Below are positions 25,838-40,355 of a stretch of DNA of 64,000 bases, piece by piece. The DNA lies in assembly GCA_036971475.1 (NCBI GenBank), contig JBAIZL010000001.1:73870271-73934270 (forward strand), in the 5' to 3' direction. Positions within the stretch are counted from its first letter, which is position 1. The number at the start of each line of letters is the position of its first letter. Position numbers and translations under genes: made by a program. The notes beneath the pieces were generated by a model, which had not been told where the DNA came from, did no database searches, and saw only the letters and a program-made list of their open reading frames with translations. The stretch is from Prosapia bicincta. Taxonomy: Eukaryota; Arthropoda; Insecta; Hemiptera; Cercopidae.

Positions 25838-28800
25838 GTACCAAAACAATGTAGGTGCTGCCTGTATGCTGCACTGACTGTACGATTGAAATAATGACAA
25901 TATCGTTTCTGCCTATATGGTGAAAGCCTAGACGATGTAGTTGCTGCCTGTATTCTGCACTTACTGTACGATTGAAATAATGACATTGTGGTTTCCGCCT
26001 GTATCATACTGTACTGTATGGTGAAAGCCTTGACAATGTTGTTGCTGTTTGTATGCTGCACTTACTGTACGATTGAAATAATGACAATGTGGTTTCTGCC
26101 TGTATGATACTATAATGTATGGTGAACCCCTTGACAATTTAGTAGCTGTTTGTATTCTGCACTTACTGTACGATTGAAAAAATGACAATGTGGTTTCTGC
26201 CTGTATGATACTGTACTGTATGGTGAAAGCCTTGACCATGTAGTTGCTGCCTGTATTCTGCACTTACTGTACGATTGAAATAATGACAATGTGGTTTGTA
26301 TGATACTGTACTGTATGGTGAAAGCGTTGACGATGTAGTTGCTGCCTGTATTCTGCACTTACTGTACGATAAAAATAATGACAATGTGGTTTCTGCCTGT
26401 ATGATACTGTACTGTATAGTAAAAGCCTTGACGATGTAGTTGCTGCCTGTATTCTGCACTTACTGTACGATTGAAATAATGACAATGTGGTTTCTGCCTG
26501 TATGATACTGTACTGTATGGTGAAAGCCTTGACAATGTAGTTGCTGCCTGTATGCTGCACTTACTGTACGATTGAAATAATGACAATGTGGTTTCTGCCT
26601 GTATGGTGAAAGCCTTGACGATGTTGTTCTGTTTGTATGCTGCACTTACTGTGCGATTGAAATAATGACAATGTGGTTTCTGCCTGTATGATACTATAAT
26701 GTATGGTGAAAGCCTTGACAATGTTGTTGCTGTTTGTATGCTGCACTTACTGTGCGATTGAAATAATGACAATGTGGTTTCTGCCTGTATGATACTATAA
26801 TGTATGGTGAAAGCCTTGACAATGTTGTTGCTGTTTGTATGCTGCACTTACTGTACGATTGAAATAATGACAATGTGGTTTCTCCCATTATGATACTGTA
26901 CTGTATGGTGAAAGCCTTGACAATGTTGTTGCTGTTTGTATGCTGCACTTACTGTGCGATTGAAATAATGACAATGTGGTTTCTGCCTGTATGATACTAT
27001 AATGTATGGTGAAAGCCTTGACAATGTTGTTGCTGTTTGTATGCTGCACTTACTGTACGATTGAAATAATGACAATGTGGTTTCTGCCTGTATGATACTG
27101 TACTGTATGGTGAAAGCCTTGACAATGTAGTTGCTGCCTGTATGCTGCACTTACTGTACGATTGAAATAATGACAATGTGGTTTCTGCCTGTATGGTGAA
27201 AGCCTTGACGATGTTGTTCTGTTTGTATGCTGCACTTACTGTGCGATTGAAATAATGACAATGTGGTTTCTGCCTGTATGATACTATAATGTATGGTGAA
27301 AGCCTTGACAATGTTGTTGCTGTTTGTATGCTGCACTTACTGTGCGATTGAAATAATGACAATGTGGTTTCTCCCATTATGATACTGTACTGTATGGTGA
27401 AAGCCTTGACAATGTTGTTGCTGTTTGTATGCTGCACTTACTGTGCGATTGAAATAATGACAATGTGGTTTCTGCCTGTATGATACTATAATGTATGGTG
27501 AAAGCCTTGACAATGTTGTTGCTGTTTGTATGCTGCACTTACTGTACGATTGAAATAATGACAATGTGGTTTCTGCCTGTATGATACTGTACTGTATGGT
27601 GAAAGCCTTGACAATGTTGTTGCTGTTTGTATGCTGCACTTACTGTACGATTGAAATAATGACAATGTGGTTTCTGCCTGTATGATACTGTACTGTATGG
27701 TGAAAGCCTTGACAATGTTGTTGCTGTTTGTATGCTGCACTTACTGTACGATTGAAATAATGACAATGTGGTTTCTGCCTGTATGATACTATAATGTATG
27801 GTGAAAGCCTTGACAATGTAGTTGCTGCCTGTATTCTGCACTTACTGTACGATTCAAATAATGACAATGTGGTTTATGCCTGTATGATACTGTACTGTAT
27901 GGTGAAAGCCTTGACGATGTAGTTGCTGCCTGTATATTGAAATAATGACAATGTGGTTTCTGCCTGTATGATACTGTACTGTATGGTGAAAGCCTTGACA
28001 ATGTTGTTGCTGTTTGTATGCTGCACTTACTGTGCGATTGAAATAATGACAATGTGGTTTCTGCCTGTATGATACTGTACTGTATGGTGAAAGCCTTGAC
28101 AATGTTGTTGCTGTTTGTATGCTGCACTTACTGTACGATTGAAATAATGACAATGTGGTTTCTGCCTGTATGATACTATAATGTATGGTGAAAGCCTTGA
28201 CAATGTTGTTGCTGTTTGTATGCTGCACTTACTGTGCGATTGAAATAATGACAATGTGGTTTCTGCCTGTATGAAACTGTACTGTATGGTGAAAGCCTTG
28301 ACAATGTTGTTGCTGTTTGTATGCTGCACTTACTGTGCGATTGAAATAATGACAATGTGGTTTCTGCCTGTATGATACTATAATGTATGGTGAAAGCCTT
28401 GACAATGTAGTTGCTGCCTGTATTCTGCACTTACTGTACGATTGAAATAATGACAATGTGGTTTATGCCTGTATGATACTGTACTGAATGGTGAAAGCCT
28501 TGACAATGTAGTTGCTGCCTGTATTCTGCACTTACTGTACGATTAAAATAATGACAATGTTGTTTCTGAATGTATGATAGTGTACTCTATGTTTGAAGCC
28601 TTGACAATGTAGTTGCTGCCTGTATTCTGCACTTACTGTACGATTGAAATAATGACAATGTGGTTTCTGCCTGTATGATACTATAATGTATGGTGAAAGC
28701 CTTGACAATGTAGTTGCTGCCTGTATTCTGCAATTACTGTACGATTGAAATAATGACAATGTGGTTTCTGCCTGTATGATACTGTACTGTACGGTGAAAG

Positions 28801-31800
28801 CCTTGACAATGTAGTTGCTGCCTGTAAGCTGCACTTACTGTACGATTGAAATAATGACAATGTGGTTTCTGCCTTTATGATACTGTACTGTATGGTGAAA
28901 GCTTTGACGATGTAGTTGCTGCCTGTATGCTGCACTTACTGTACGATTGAAATAATGACAATGAGGTTTCTGCCTGTATGATACTGTACTGTATGGTGAA
29001 AGGCTTGACGATGTAGTTGCTGCCTGTATTCTGCACTTACTGTACGATTGAAATAATGACAATGAGGTTTCTGCCTGTATGATACTGTACTGTATGGTGA
29101 AAGCCTTGACAATGTAGTTGCTGCCTGTATGCTGCACTTACTGTACGATTGAAATAATGACAATGAGGTTTCTGCCTGTATGATACTGTACTGTATGGTG
29201 AAAGCCTTGACAATGTTGTTGCTGTTTGTATGCTGCACTTACTGTGCGAGTGAAATAATGACAAAGTGGTTTCTGCCTGTATGGTGAAAGCCTTGACGAT
29301 GTAGTTGCTGCCTGTATATTGAAATAATGACAATTTGGTTTCTGCCTGTATGATACTGTACTGTATGGTGAAAGCCTTGACAATGTTGTTGCTGTTTGTA
29401 TGCTGCACTTACTGTGCGATTGAAATAATGACAATGTGGTTTCTGCCTGTATGATACTGTACTGTATGGTGAAAGCCTTGACAATGTAGTTGCTGCCTGT
29501 ATGCTGCACTTACTGTACGATTGAAATAATGACAATGTGGTTTCTGCCTGTATGGTGAAAGCCTTGACGATGTAGTTGCTGCCTGTATATTGAAATAATG
29601 ACAATGTGGTTTCTGCCTGTATGATACTGTACTGTATGGTGAAAGCCTTGACAATGTTGTTTCTGTTTGTATGCTGCACTTACTGTGCGATTGAAATAAT
29701 GACAATGTGGTTTCTGTCTGTATGATACTATAATGTATGGTGAAAGCCTTGACAATGTTGTTGCTGTTTGTATGCTGCACTTACTGTGCGATTGAAATAA
29801 TGACAATGTGGTTTCTGCCTGTATGATACTGTACTGTATGGTGAAAGCCTTGACAATGTTGTTGCTGTTTGTATGCTGCACTTACTGTGCGATTGAAATA
29901 ATGACAATGTGGTTTCTGCCTGTATGATACTGTACTGTATGGTGAAAGCCTTGACAATGTTGTTGCTGTTTGTATGCTGCACTTACTGTACGATTGAAAT
30001 AATGACAATGTGGTTTCTGCCTGTATGATACTGTACTGTATGGTGAAAGCCTTGACAATGTAGTTGCTGTTTGTATGCTGCACTTACTGTACGATTGAAA
30101 TAATGACAATGTGGTTTCTGCCTGTATGATACTGTACTGTATGGTGAAAGCCTTGACAATGTTGTTGCTGTTTGTATGCTGCACTTACTGTACGATTGAA
30201 ATAATGACAATGTGGTTTCTGCCTGTATGATACTGTACTGTATGGTGAAAGCCTTGACAATGTTGTTGCTGTTTGTATGCTGCACTTACTGTACGATTGA
30301 AATAATGACAATGTGGTTTCTGCCTGTATGATACTGTACTGTATGGTGAAAGCCTTGACAATGTAGTTGCTGTTTGTATGCTGCACTTACTGTACGATTG
30401 AAATAATGACAATGTGGTTTCTGCCTGTATGATACTGTACTGTATGGTGAAAGCCTTGACAATGTTGTTGCTGTTTGTATGCTGCACTTACTGTACGATT
30501 GAAATAATGACAATGTGGTTTCTGCCTGTATGATACTGTACTGTATGGTGAAAGCCTTGACAATGTTGTTGCTGTTTGTATGCTGCACTTACTGTACGAT
30601 TGAAATAATGACAATGTGGTTTCTGCCTGTATGATACTGTACTGTATGGTGAAAGCCTTGACAATGTTGTTGCTGTTTGTATGCTGCACTTACTGTACGA
30701 TTGAAATAATGACAATGTGGTTTCTGCCTGTATGATACTATAATGTATGGTGAAAGCCTTGACAATGTAGTTGCTGCCTGTATTCTGCACTTACTGTACG
30801 ATTGAAATAATGACAATGTGGTTTATGCCTGTATGATACTGTACTGTATGGTGAAAGCCTTGACGATGTAGTTGCTGCCTGTATATTGAAATAATGACAA
30901 TGTGGTTTCTGCCTGTATGATACTGTACTGTATGGTGAAAGCCTTGACAATGTTGTTGCTGTTTGTATGCTGCACTTACTGTGCGATTGAAATAATGACA
31001 ATGTGGTTTCTGCCTGTATGATACTGTACTGTATGGTAAAAGCCTTGACAATGTTGTTGCTGTTTGTATGCTGCACTTACTGTACTATTGAAATAATGAC
31101 AATGTGGTTTCTGCCTGTATGATACTATATTGTATGGTGAAAGCCTTGACAATGTTGTTGCTGTTTGTATGCTGCACTTACTGTACGATTGAAATAATGA
31201 CAATGTGGTTTCTGCCTGTATGATACTATATTGTATGGTGAAAGCCTTGACAATGTTGTTGCTGTTTGTATGCTGCACTTACTGTGCGATTGAAATAATG
31301 ACAATGAGGTTTCTGCCTGTATGAAACTGTACTGTATGGTGAAAGCCTTGACAATGTTGTTGCTGCCTGTATATTGAAATAATGACAATGTGGTTTCTGC
31401 CTATATGATACTGTACTGTATGGTGAAAGCCTTGACGATGTAGTTGCTGTCTGTATATTGAAATAATGACAATGTGGTTTCTGCCTGTATGATACTATAA
31501 TGTATGGTGAAAGCCTTGGCAATGTTGTTGCTGTTTGTAAGGTGCACTTACTGTGCGATTGAAATAATGACAATGTGGTTTCTGCCTGTATGAAACTGTA
31601 CTGTATGGTGAAAGCCTTGACAATGTTGTTGCTGTTTGTATGCTGCACTTACTGTGCGATTGAAATAATGACAATGTGGTTTCTGCCTGTATGATACTAT
31701 AATGTATGGTGAAAGCCTTGACAATGTAGTTGCTGCCTGTATTCTGCACTTACTGTACGATTGAAATAATGACAATGTGGTTTATGCCTGTATGATACTG

Positions 31801-34800
31801 TACTGAATGGTGAAAGCCTTGACAATGTAGTTGCTGCCTGTATTCTGCACTTACTGTACGATTAAAATAATGACAATGTTGTTTCTGAATGTATGATAGT
31901 GTACTCTATGTTTGAAGCCTTGACAATGTAGTTGCTGCCTATATTCTGCACTTACTGTACGATTGAAATAATGACAATGTGGTTTCTGCCTGTATGAAAC
32001 TGTACTGTATGGTGAAAGCCTTGACAATGTTGTTGCTGCCTGTATATTGAAATAATGACAATGTGGTTTCTGCCTGTATGATACTGTACTGTATGGTGAA
32101 AGCCTTGACGATGTAGTTGCTGCCTGTATATTGAAATAATGACAATGTGGTTTCTGCCTGTATGATACTATAATGTATGGTGAAAGCCTTGACAATGTTG
32201 TTGCTGTTTGTATGCTGCACTTACTGTGCGATTGAAATAATGACAATGTGGTTTCTGCCTGTATGAAACTGTACTGTATGGTGAAAGCCTTGACAATGTT
32301 GTTGCTGTTTGTATGCTGCACTTACTGTGCGATTGAAATAATGACAATGAGGTTTCTGCCTGTATGATACTGTACTGTATGGTAAAAGCCTTAACAATGT
32401 TGTTGCTGTTTGTATGCTGCACTTACTGTGCGATTGAAATAATGACAATGTGGTTTCTGCCTGTATGATACTATAATGTATGGTGAAAGCCTTGACAATG
32501 TAGTTGCTGCCTGTATTCTGCACTTACTGTACGATTGAAATAATGACAATGTGGTTTATGCCTGTATGATACTGTACTGAATGGTGAAAGCCTTGACAAT
32601 GTAGTTGCTGCCTGTATTCTGCACTTACTGTACGATTAAAATAATGACAATGTTGTTTCTGAATGTATGATAGTGTACTCTATGTTTGAAGCCTTGACAA
32701 TGTAGTTGCTGCCTGTATTCTGCACTTACTGTACGATTGAAATAATGACAATGTGGTTTCTGCCTGTATGATACTGTACTGTACGGTGAAAGCCTTGACA
32801 ATGTAGTTGCTGCCTGTAAGCTGCACTTACTGTACGATTGAAATAATGACAATGTGGTTTCTGCCTTTATGATACTGTACTGTATGGTGAAAGCCTTGAC
32901 GATGTAGTTGCTGCCTGTATGCAGCACTTACTGTACGATTGAAATAATGACAATGAGGTTTCTGCCTGTATGATACTGTACTGTATGGTGAAAGGCTTGA
33001 CGATGTAGTTGCTGCCTGTATTCTGCACTTACTGTACGATTGAAATAATGACAATGAGGTTTCTGCCTGTATGATACTGTACAGTATGGTGAAAGCCTTG
33101 ACAATGTAGTTGCTGCCTGTATGCTGCACTTACTGTACGATTGAAATAATGACAATGAGGTTTCTGCCTGTATGATACTGTACTGTATGGTGAAAGCCTT
33201 GACAATGTTGTTGCTGTTTGTATGCTGCACTTACTGTGCGATTGAAATAATGACAATGTGGTTTCTGCCTGTATGGTGAAAGCCTTGACGATGTAGTTGC
33301 TGCCTGTATATTGAAATAATGATAATGTTGTTTCTGCCTGTATGATACTGTACTGTATGGTGAAAGCCTTGACAATGTTGTTGCTGTTTGTATGCTGCAC
33401 TTACTGTGCGATTGAAATAATGACAATGTGGTTTCTGCCTGTATGATACTGTACTGTATGGTGAAAGCCTTGACAATGTAGTTGCTGCCTGTATGCTGCA
33501 CTTACTGTACGATTGAAATAATGACAATGTGGTTTCTGCCTGTATGGTGAAAGCCTTGACGATGTAGTTGCTGCCTGTATATTGAAATAATGACAATGTG
33601 GTTTCTGCCTGTATGATACTGTACTGTATGGTGAAAGCCTTGACAATGTTGTTTCTGTTTGTATGCTGCACTTACTGTGCGATTGAAATAATGACAATGT
33701 GGTTTCTGCCTGTATGATACTATAATGTATGGTGAAAGCCTTGACAATGTTGTTGCTGTTTGTATGCTGCACTTACTGTGCGATTGAAATAATGACAATG
33801 TGGTTTCTGCCTGTATGATACTGTACTGTATGGTGAAAGCCTTGACAATATTGTTGCTGTTTGTATGCTGCACTTACTGTACGATTGAAATAATGACAAT
33901 GTGGTTTCTGCCTGTATGATACTGTACTGTATGGTGAAAGCCTTGACAATGTTGTTGCTGTTTGTATGCTGCACTTACTGTACGATTGAAATAATGACAA
34001 TGTGGTTTCTGCCTGTATGATACTGTACTGTATGGTGAAAGCCTTGACAATGTTGTTGCTGTTTGTATGCTGCACTTACTGTACGATTGAAATAATGACA
34101 ATGTGGTTTCTGCCTGTATGATACTATAATGTATGGTGAAAGCCTTGACAATGTAGTTGCTGCCTGTATTCTGCACATACTGTACGATTGAAATAATGAC
34201 AATGTGGTTTATGCCTGTATGATACTGTACTGTATGGTGAAAGCCTTGACGATGTAGTTGCTGCCTGTATATTGAAATAATGACAATGTGGTTTCTGCCT
34301 GTATGATACTGTACTGTATGGTGAAAGCCTTGACAATGTTGTTGCTGTTTGTATGCTGCACTTACTGTGCGATTGAAATAATGACAATGTGGTTTCTGCC
34401 TGTATGATACTGTACTGTATGGTGAAAGCCTTGACAATGTTGTTGCTGTTTGTATGCTGCACTTACTGTACGATTGAAATAATGACAATGTGGTTTCTGC
34501 CTGTATGATACTGTACTGTATGGTGAAAGACTTGACAATGTTGTTGCTGTTTGTATGCTGCACTTACTGTGCGATTGAAATAATGACAATGTGGTTTCTG
34601 CCTGTATGATACTATAATGTATGGTGAAAGCCTTGACAATGTAGTTGCTGCCTGTATTCTGCACTTACTGTACGATTGAAATAATGACAATGTGGTTTAT
34701 GCCTGTATGATACTGTACTGAATGGTGAAAGCCTTGACAATGTAGTTGCTGCCTGTATTCTGCACTTACTGTACGATTAAAATAATGACAATGTTGTTTC

Positions 34801-37800
34801 TGAATGTATGATAGTGTACTCTATGTTTGAAGCCTTGACAATGTAGTTGCTGCCTGTATTCTGCACTTACTGTACGATTGAAATAATGACAATGTGGTTT
34901 CTGCCTGTATGATACTGTACTGTACGGTGAAAGCCTTGACAATGTAGTTGCTGCCTGTAAGCTGCACTTACTGTACGATTGAAATAATGACAATGTGGTT
35001 TCTGCCTTTATGATACTGTACTGTATGGTGAAAGCCTTGACGATGTAGTTGCTGCCTGTATGCTGCACTTACTGTACGATTGAAATAATGACAATGAGGT
35101 TTCTGCCTGTATGATACTGTACTGTATGGTGAAAGGCTTGACGATGTAGTTGCTGCCTGTATTCTGCACTTACTGTACGATTGAAATAATGACAATGAGG
35201 TTTCTGCCTGTATGATACTGTACTGTATGGTGAAAGCCTTGACAATGTAGTTGCTGCCTGTATGCTGCACTTACTGTACGATTGAAATAATGACAATGAG
35301 GTTTCTGCCTGTATGATACTGTACTGTATGGTGAAAGCCTTGACAATGTAGTTGCTGCCTGTATTCTGCACTTACTGTACGATTGAAATAATGACAATGT
35401 GGTTTCTGCCTGTATGGTGAAAGCCTTGACGATGTAGTTGCTGCCTGTATATTGAAATAATGACAATGTGGTTTCTGCCTGTATGATACTGTACTGTATG
35501 GTGAAAGCCTTGACAATGTAGTTGCTGCCTGTATTCTGCACTTACTGTACGATTGAAATAATGACAATGTGGTTTCTGCCTGTATGATACTGTACTGTAT
35601 GGTGAAAGCCTTGACAATGTAGTTGCTGCCTGTATTCTGCACTTACTGTACGATTGAAATAATGACAATGTGGTTTCTGCCTGTATGGTGAAAGCCTTGA
35701 CGATGTAGTTGCTGCCTGTATGCTGCACTTACTGTACGATTGAAATAATGACAATGTAGTTGCTGCCTGTATATTGAAATAATGACAATGTAGTTGCTGC
35801 CTGTATGATACTGTACTGTATGGTGAAAGCCTTGACAATGTAGTTGCTGCCTGTATTCTGCACTTACTGTACGATTGAAATAATGACAATGTGGTTTCTG
35901 CCTGTATGGTGAAAGCCTTGACGATGTAGTTGCTGCCTGTATGCTGCACTTACTGTACGATTGAAATAATGACAATGTGGTTTCTGCCTGTATGGTGAAA
36001 GCCTTGACGATGTAGTTGCTGCCTGTATTCTGCACTTACTGTACGATTGAAATAATGACAATGTAGTTGCTGCCTGTATATTGAAATAATGACAATGTAG
36101 TTGCTGCCTGTATGATACTGTACTGTATGGTGAAAGCCTTGACGATGTAGTTGCTGCCTGTATGCTGCACTTACTGTATGATTGAAATAATGACAATGTG
36201 GTTTCTGCCTGTATGGTGAAAGCCTTGACGATGTAGTTGCTGCCTGTATATTGAAATAATGACAATGTGGTTTCTGCCTGTATGATACTGTACTGTATGG
36301 TGAAAGCCTTGACAATGTTGTTTCTGTTTGTATGCTGCACTTACTGTGCGATTGAAATAATGACAATGTGGTTTCTGCCTGTATGATACTATAATGTATG
36401 GTGAAAGCCTTGACAATGTTGTTGCTGTTTGTATGCTGCACTTACTGTGCGATTGAAATAATGACAATGTGGTTTCTGCCTGTATGATACTGTACTGTAT
36501 GGTGAAAGCCTTGACAATGTTGTTGCTGTTTGTATGCTGCACTTACTGTACGATTGAAATAATGACAATGTGGTTTCTGCCTGTATGATACTGTACTGTA
36601 TGGTGAAAGCCTTGACAATGTTGTTGCTGTTTGTATGCTGCACTTACTGTACGATTAAAATAATGACAATGTGGTTTCTGCCTGTATGATACTGTACTGT
36701 ATGGTGAAAGCCTTGACAATGTTGTTGCTGTTTGTATGCTGCACTTACTGTACGATTGAAATAATGACAATGTGGTTTCTGCCTGTATGATACTATAATG
36801 TATGGTGAAAGCCTTGACAATGTAGTTGCTGCCTGTATTCTGCACTTACTGTACGATTGAAATAATGACAATGTGGTTTATGCCTGTATGATACTGTACT
36901 GAATGGTGAAAGCCTTGACAATGTAGTTGCTGCCTGTATTCTGCACTTACTGTACGATTAAAATAATGACAATGTTGTTTCTGAATGTATGATAGTGTAC
37001 TCTATGTTTGAAGCCTTGACAATGTAGTTGCTGCCTGTATTCTGCACTTACTGTACGATTGAAATAATGACAATGTGGTTTCTGCCTGTATGATACTATA
37101 ATGTATGGTGAAAGCCTTGACAATGTAGTTGCTGCCTGTATGCTGCACTTACTGTACGATTGAAATAATGACAATGTGGTTTCTGCCTGTATGATACTGT
37201 ACTGTATGGTGAAAGCCTTGACGATGTAGTTGCTGCCTGTATGCTGCACTTACTGTACGATTGAAATAATGACAATGAGGTTTCTGCCTGTATGATACTG
37301 TACTGTATGGTGAAAGCCTTGACGATGTAGTTGCTGCCTGTATTCTGCACTTACTGTACGATTGAAATAATGACAATGAGGTTTCTGCCTGTATGATACT
37401 GTACTGTATGGTGAAAGCCTTGACAATGTAGTTGCTGCCTGTATGCTGCACTTACTGTACGATTGAAATAATGACAATGAGGTTTCTGCCTGTATGATAC
37501 TGTACTGTATGGTGAAAGCCTTGACAATGTAGTTGCTGCCTGTATGCTGCACTTACTGTACGATTGAAATAATGACAATGAGGTTTATGCCTGTATGATA
37601 CTGTACTGTATGGTGAAAGGCTTGGCAATGTAGTTGCTGCCTGTATGCTGCACTTACTGTACGATTGAAATAATGACAATGTGGTTTATGCCTGTATGAT
37701 ACTGTACTGTATGGTGAAAGCCTTGACAATGTAGTTGCTGCCTGTATGCTGCACTTACTGTGCGATTGAAATAATGACAATGAGGTTTCTGCCTGTATGA

Positions 37801-39140
37801 TACTGTACTGTATGGTGAAAGCCTTGACGATGTAGTTGCTGCCTGTATTCTGCACTTACTGTACGATTGAAATAATGACAATGTGGTTTATGCTTGTATG
37901 ATACTGTACTGAATGGTGAAAGCCTTGACAATGTAGTTGCTGCCTGTATTCTGCACTTACTGTACGATTAAATTAATGACAATGTTGTTTCTGAATGTAT
38001 GATAGTGTACTCTATGTTTGAAGCCTTGACAATGTAGTTGCTGCCTGTATTCTGCACTTACTGTACGATTGAAATAATGACAATGTGGTTTCTGCCTGTA
38101 TGATACTATAATGTATGCTGAAAGCCTTGACAATGTAGTTGCTGCCTGTATGCTGCACTTACTGTACGATTGAAATAATGACAATGTGGTTTCTGCCTGT
38201 ATGATACTGTACTGTATGGTGAAAGCCTTGACGATGTAGTTGCTGCCTGTATGCTGCACTTACTGTACGATTGAAATAATGACAATGAGGTTTCTGCCTG
38301 TATGATACTGTACTGTATGGTGAAAGCCTTGACAATGTAGTTGCTGCCTGTATGCTGCACTTACTGTACGATTGAAATAATGACAATGAGGTTTCTGCCT
38401 GTATGATACTGTACTGTATGGTGAAAGCCTTGACGATGTAGTTGCTGCCTGTATTCTGCACTTACTGTACGATTGAAATAATGACAATGTGGTTTCTGCC
38501 TGTATGATACTGTACTGTATGGTGAAAGCCTTGACAATGTAGTTGCTGCCTGTATGCTGCACTTACTGTACGATTGAAATAATGACAATGTGGTTTATGC
38601 CTGTATGATACTGTACTGTATGGTGAAAGCCTTGACAATGTAGTTGCTGCCTGTATGCTGCACTTACTGTACGATTGAAATAATGACAATGAGGTTTATG
38701 CCTGTATGATACTGTACTGTATGGTGAAAGGCTTGACAATGTAGTTGCTGCCTGTATGCTGCACTTACTGTACGATTGAAATAATGACAATGTGGTTTAG
38801 GCCTGTATGATACTGTACTGTATGGTGAAAGCCTTGACAATGTAGTTGCTGCCTGTATGCTGCACTTACTGTGCGATTGAAATAATGACAATGAGGTTTC
38901 TGCCTGTATGATACTGTACTGTATGGTGAAAGCCTTGACGATGTAGTTGCTGCCTGTATTCTGCACTTACTGTACGATTGAAATAATGACAATGTGGTTT
39001 CTGCCTGTATGATACTGTACTGTATGGTGAAAGCCTTGACAATGTAGTTGCTGCCTGTATGCTGCACTTACTGTACGATTGAAATAATGACAATGAGGTT
39101 TCTGCCTGTATGATACTGTACTGTATGGTGAAACCCTTGA
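25838..39140. repeat. 101-bp satellite array, about 130 copies, with nested higher-order repeats
   Basis: The unit contains TGCACTTACTGTACGATTGA, AATAATGACAATGTGGTTTC, TGCCTGTATGATACTGTACT and GTATGGTGAAAGCCTTGACA in order, then about 21 more bases. Two short variants recur. One lacks about 15 bp before GGTGAAAGCC, and one lacks about 17 bp before ATTGAAATAATG. They are often adjacent and together give 170-bp steps. A strongly diverged monomer (TCTGAATGTATGATAGTGTA) occurs near 28,565, 31,884, 32,658, 34,799, 36,980 and 37,990 and marks block duplications. Blocks repeat at 590 bp (26.4-27.4 kb), 1,010 bp (36.9-39 kb), 3,319 bp and 3,992 bp. ORFs appear in all three minus frames because 101 is not a multiple of three. 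They are not genes. Confidence 0.97.
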
Positions 39141-39785
39141 CAATGTAGCTGCTTGAATACTACAGTATTGTATGCTGTAAACCATGGCAATTTATTTGCT
39201 GCCTGAATACTGCAGTACTCTATAGTATAAATCATGACAATGTATTAGCTGCTTGAATACTGCAGTATTGTATGCTCTAAATCATGGCAATATATTTGCT
39301 GCCTGAATACTGCAGTACTCTATAGTATAAACCATGACAATGTAGTAGCTGCTTGAATACTGCTGTATTGTATACTGTAAACCATGGCAATATATTTGCT
39401 GCCTGAATACTGCAGTGATCTATAGTATAAGCCATGACAATGTGGTAGCTGCTTGAATACTGCAGTATTGTATGCTGTAAACCATGGCAATATATTTGCT
39501 GCCTGAATACTGCAGTGATCTATAGTATAAGCCATGACAATGTGGTAGCTGCTTGAATACTGCAGTATTGTATGCTGTAAACCATGGCAATATATTTGCT
39601 GCCTGAATACTGCAGTACTCTATAGTATAAGTTATGACAATGTGATAGCTGCTTGAATACTGCTGTATTGTATGCTGTAAACCATGGCAATATATTTGCT
39701 GCCTGAATATTGCAGTACTCTATAGTATAAGCCACGACAATGTGGTAGCTGCTTGAATACTACAATATTGTATTCTGTAAACATT
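39141..39785. repeat. 100-bp satellite (dimer of 50-bp units) adjoining and related to the 101-bp array
   Basis: About six copies of a 100-bp unit. It is built of two 50-bp halves, each with (T)GGCAAT or TGACAAT, then GCTGC(C/T)TGAATACTGCAGTA. The same TGACAATGTnGTTnCTGCCTG frame starts both halves of the neighbouring 101-bp monomer, so the two satellites descend from one 50-bp ancestor. The array ends abruptly at about 39,785. Confidence 0.9.
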
Positions 39786-39977
39786 GACAGCGAGGGAAAA
39801 GGATGTAGGTTTTCCCACAAGTTTGTAAACGACATCCATTATACTTATATATAGCCTATTAGTGTTCTTAAAATTAGTTTTGCCGTCAATACTTAGCTTT
39901 AAAAATACATTTCGTTAAAACAGAATAGAAAATGTGTGGAATTAGAGATGTCTTAACAGGAGATATTTTAATGTTTT

Positions 39978-40078
39978 TTATTGTATATTTAAAATTATAT
40001 ATTATTTTAAATTATTTTTATAAAAAATTATCCTAACGTATTTAAGGCGTTCATTGTCAGAAAAGAATTTCTTATATA
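39978..40078. repeat. Left arm of a 100-bp inverted repeat flanking the Polinton/PLE block
   Basis: The sequence from ATTGTATATTTAAAATTATA to TCAGAAAAGAATTTCTTATA returns in inverse orientation at 61,121-61,222 with about 95% identity. It lies outside the Polinton terminal repeat, which starts at 40,100, so it belongs to the sequence into which the Polinton inserted, or to the partner PLE. Confidence 0.9.
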
Positions 40079-40099
40079 ATAAACGTATTATATATATAT

Positions 40100-40355
40100 A
40101 GTAGTGTAGGACGCGGGTATTGGCGGGGTAATTATTGGCGGGGGCGTGGCCAAATGCGTGCACGCATGACCAAATGCGTGCACGCATGACCAAATGCGTA
40201 CGGGTATCGGCGGGAAAATTATCGGCGGGGGCGGGAGGGGAAGGACGTGGAGGGGATGGAGGAGAATGAGGAGAATGAGGAGAAAGAGGAGAAGGCGCGG
40301 TGTTGTGGGGGGAACGAGTGGGAAAACTGTGGGGGAACTGCGTCATTCAAGATGG
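40100..40355. repeat. Polinton left terminal inverted repeat (about 256 bp)
   Basis: It matches the right end from AGTAGTGTAGG to the AACTGCGTCATTCAAGATG block. It is GC-rich and purine-rich against an AT-rich interior. It contains three copies of a CATGACCAAATGCGT-type subrepeat against two on the right, two GAATGAGGA units against one, and a single GAACGAGTGGGAAAACTGTG unit against five on the right. Confidence 0.95.

Noticed and set aside
25838..39140. CRISPR-like periodic repeats
   Set aside because: Units are contiguous with no unique spacers, no cas genes are present, and the surroundings are eukaryotic.
25810..39185. Dozens of overlapping minus-strand ORFs of 60-230 residues
   Set aside because: They are translations of the 101-bp satellite in three frames. 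They repeat with the array and show no codon constraint.
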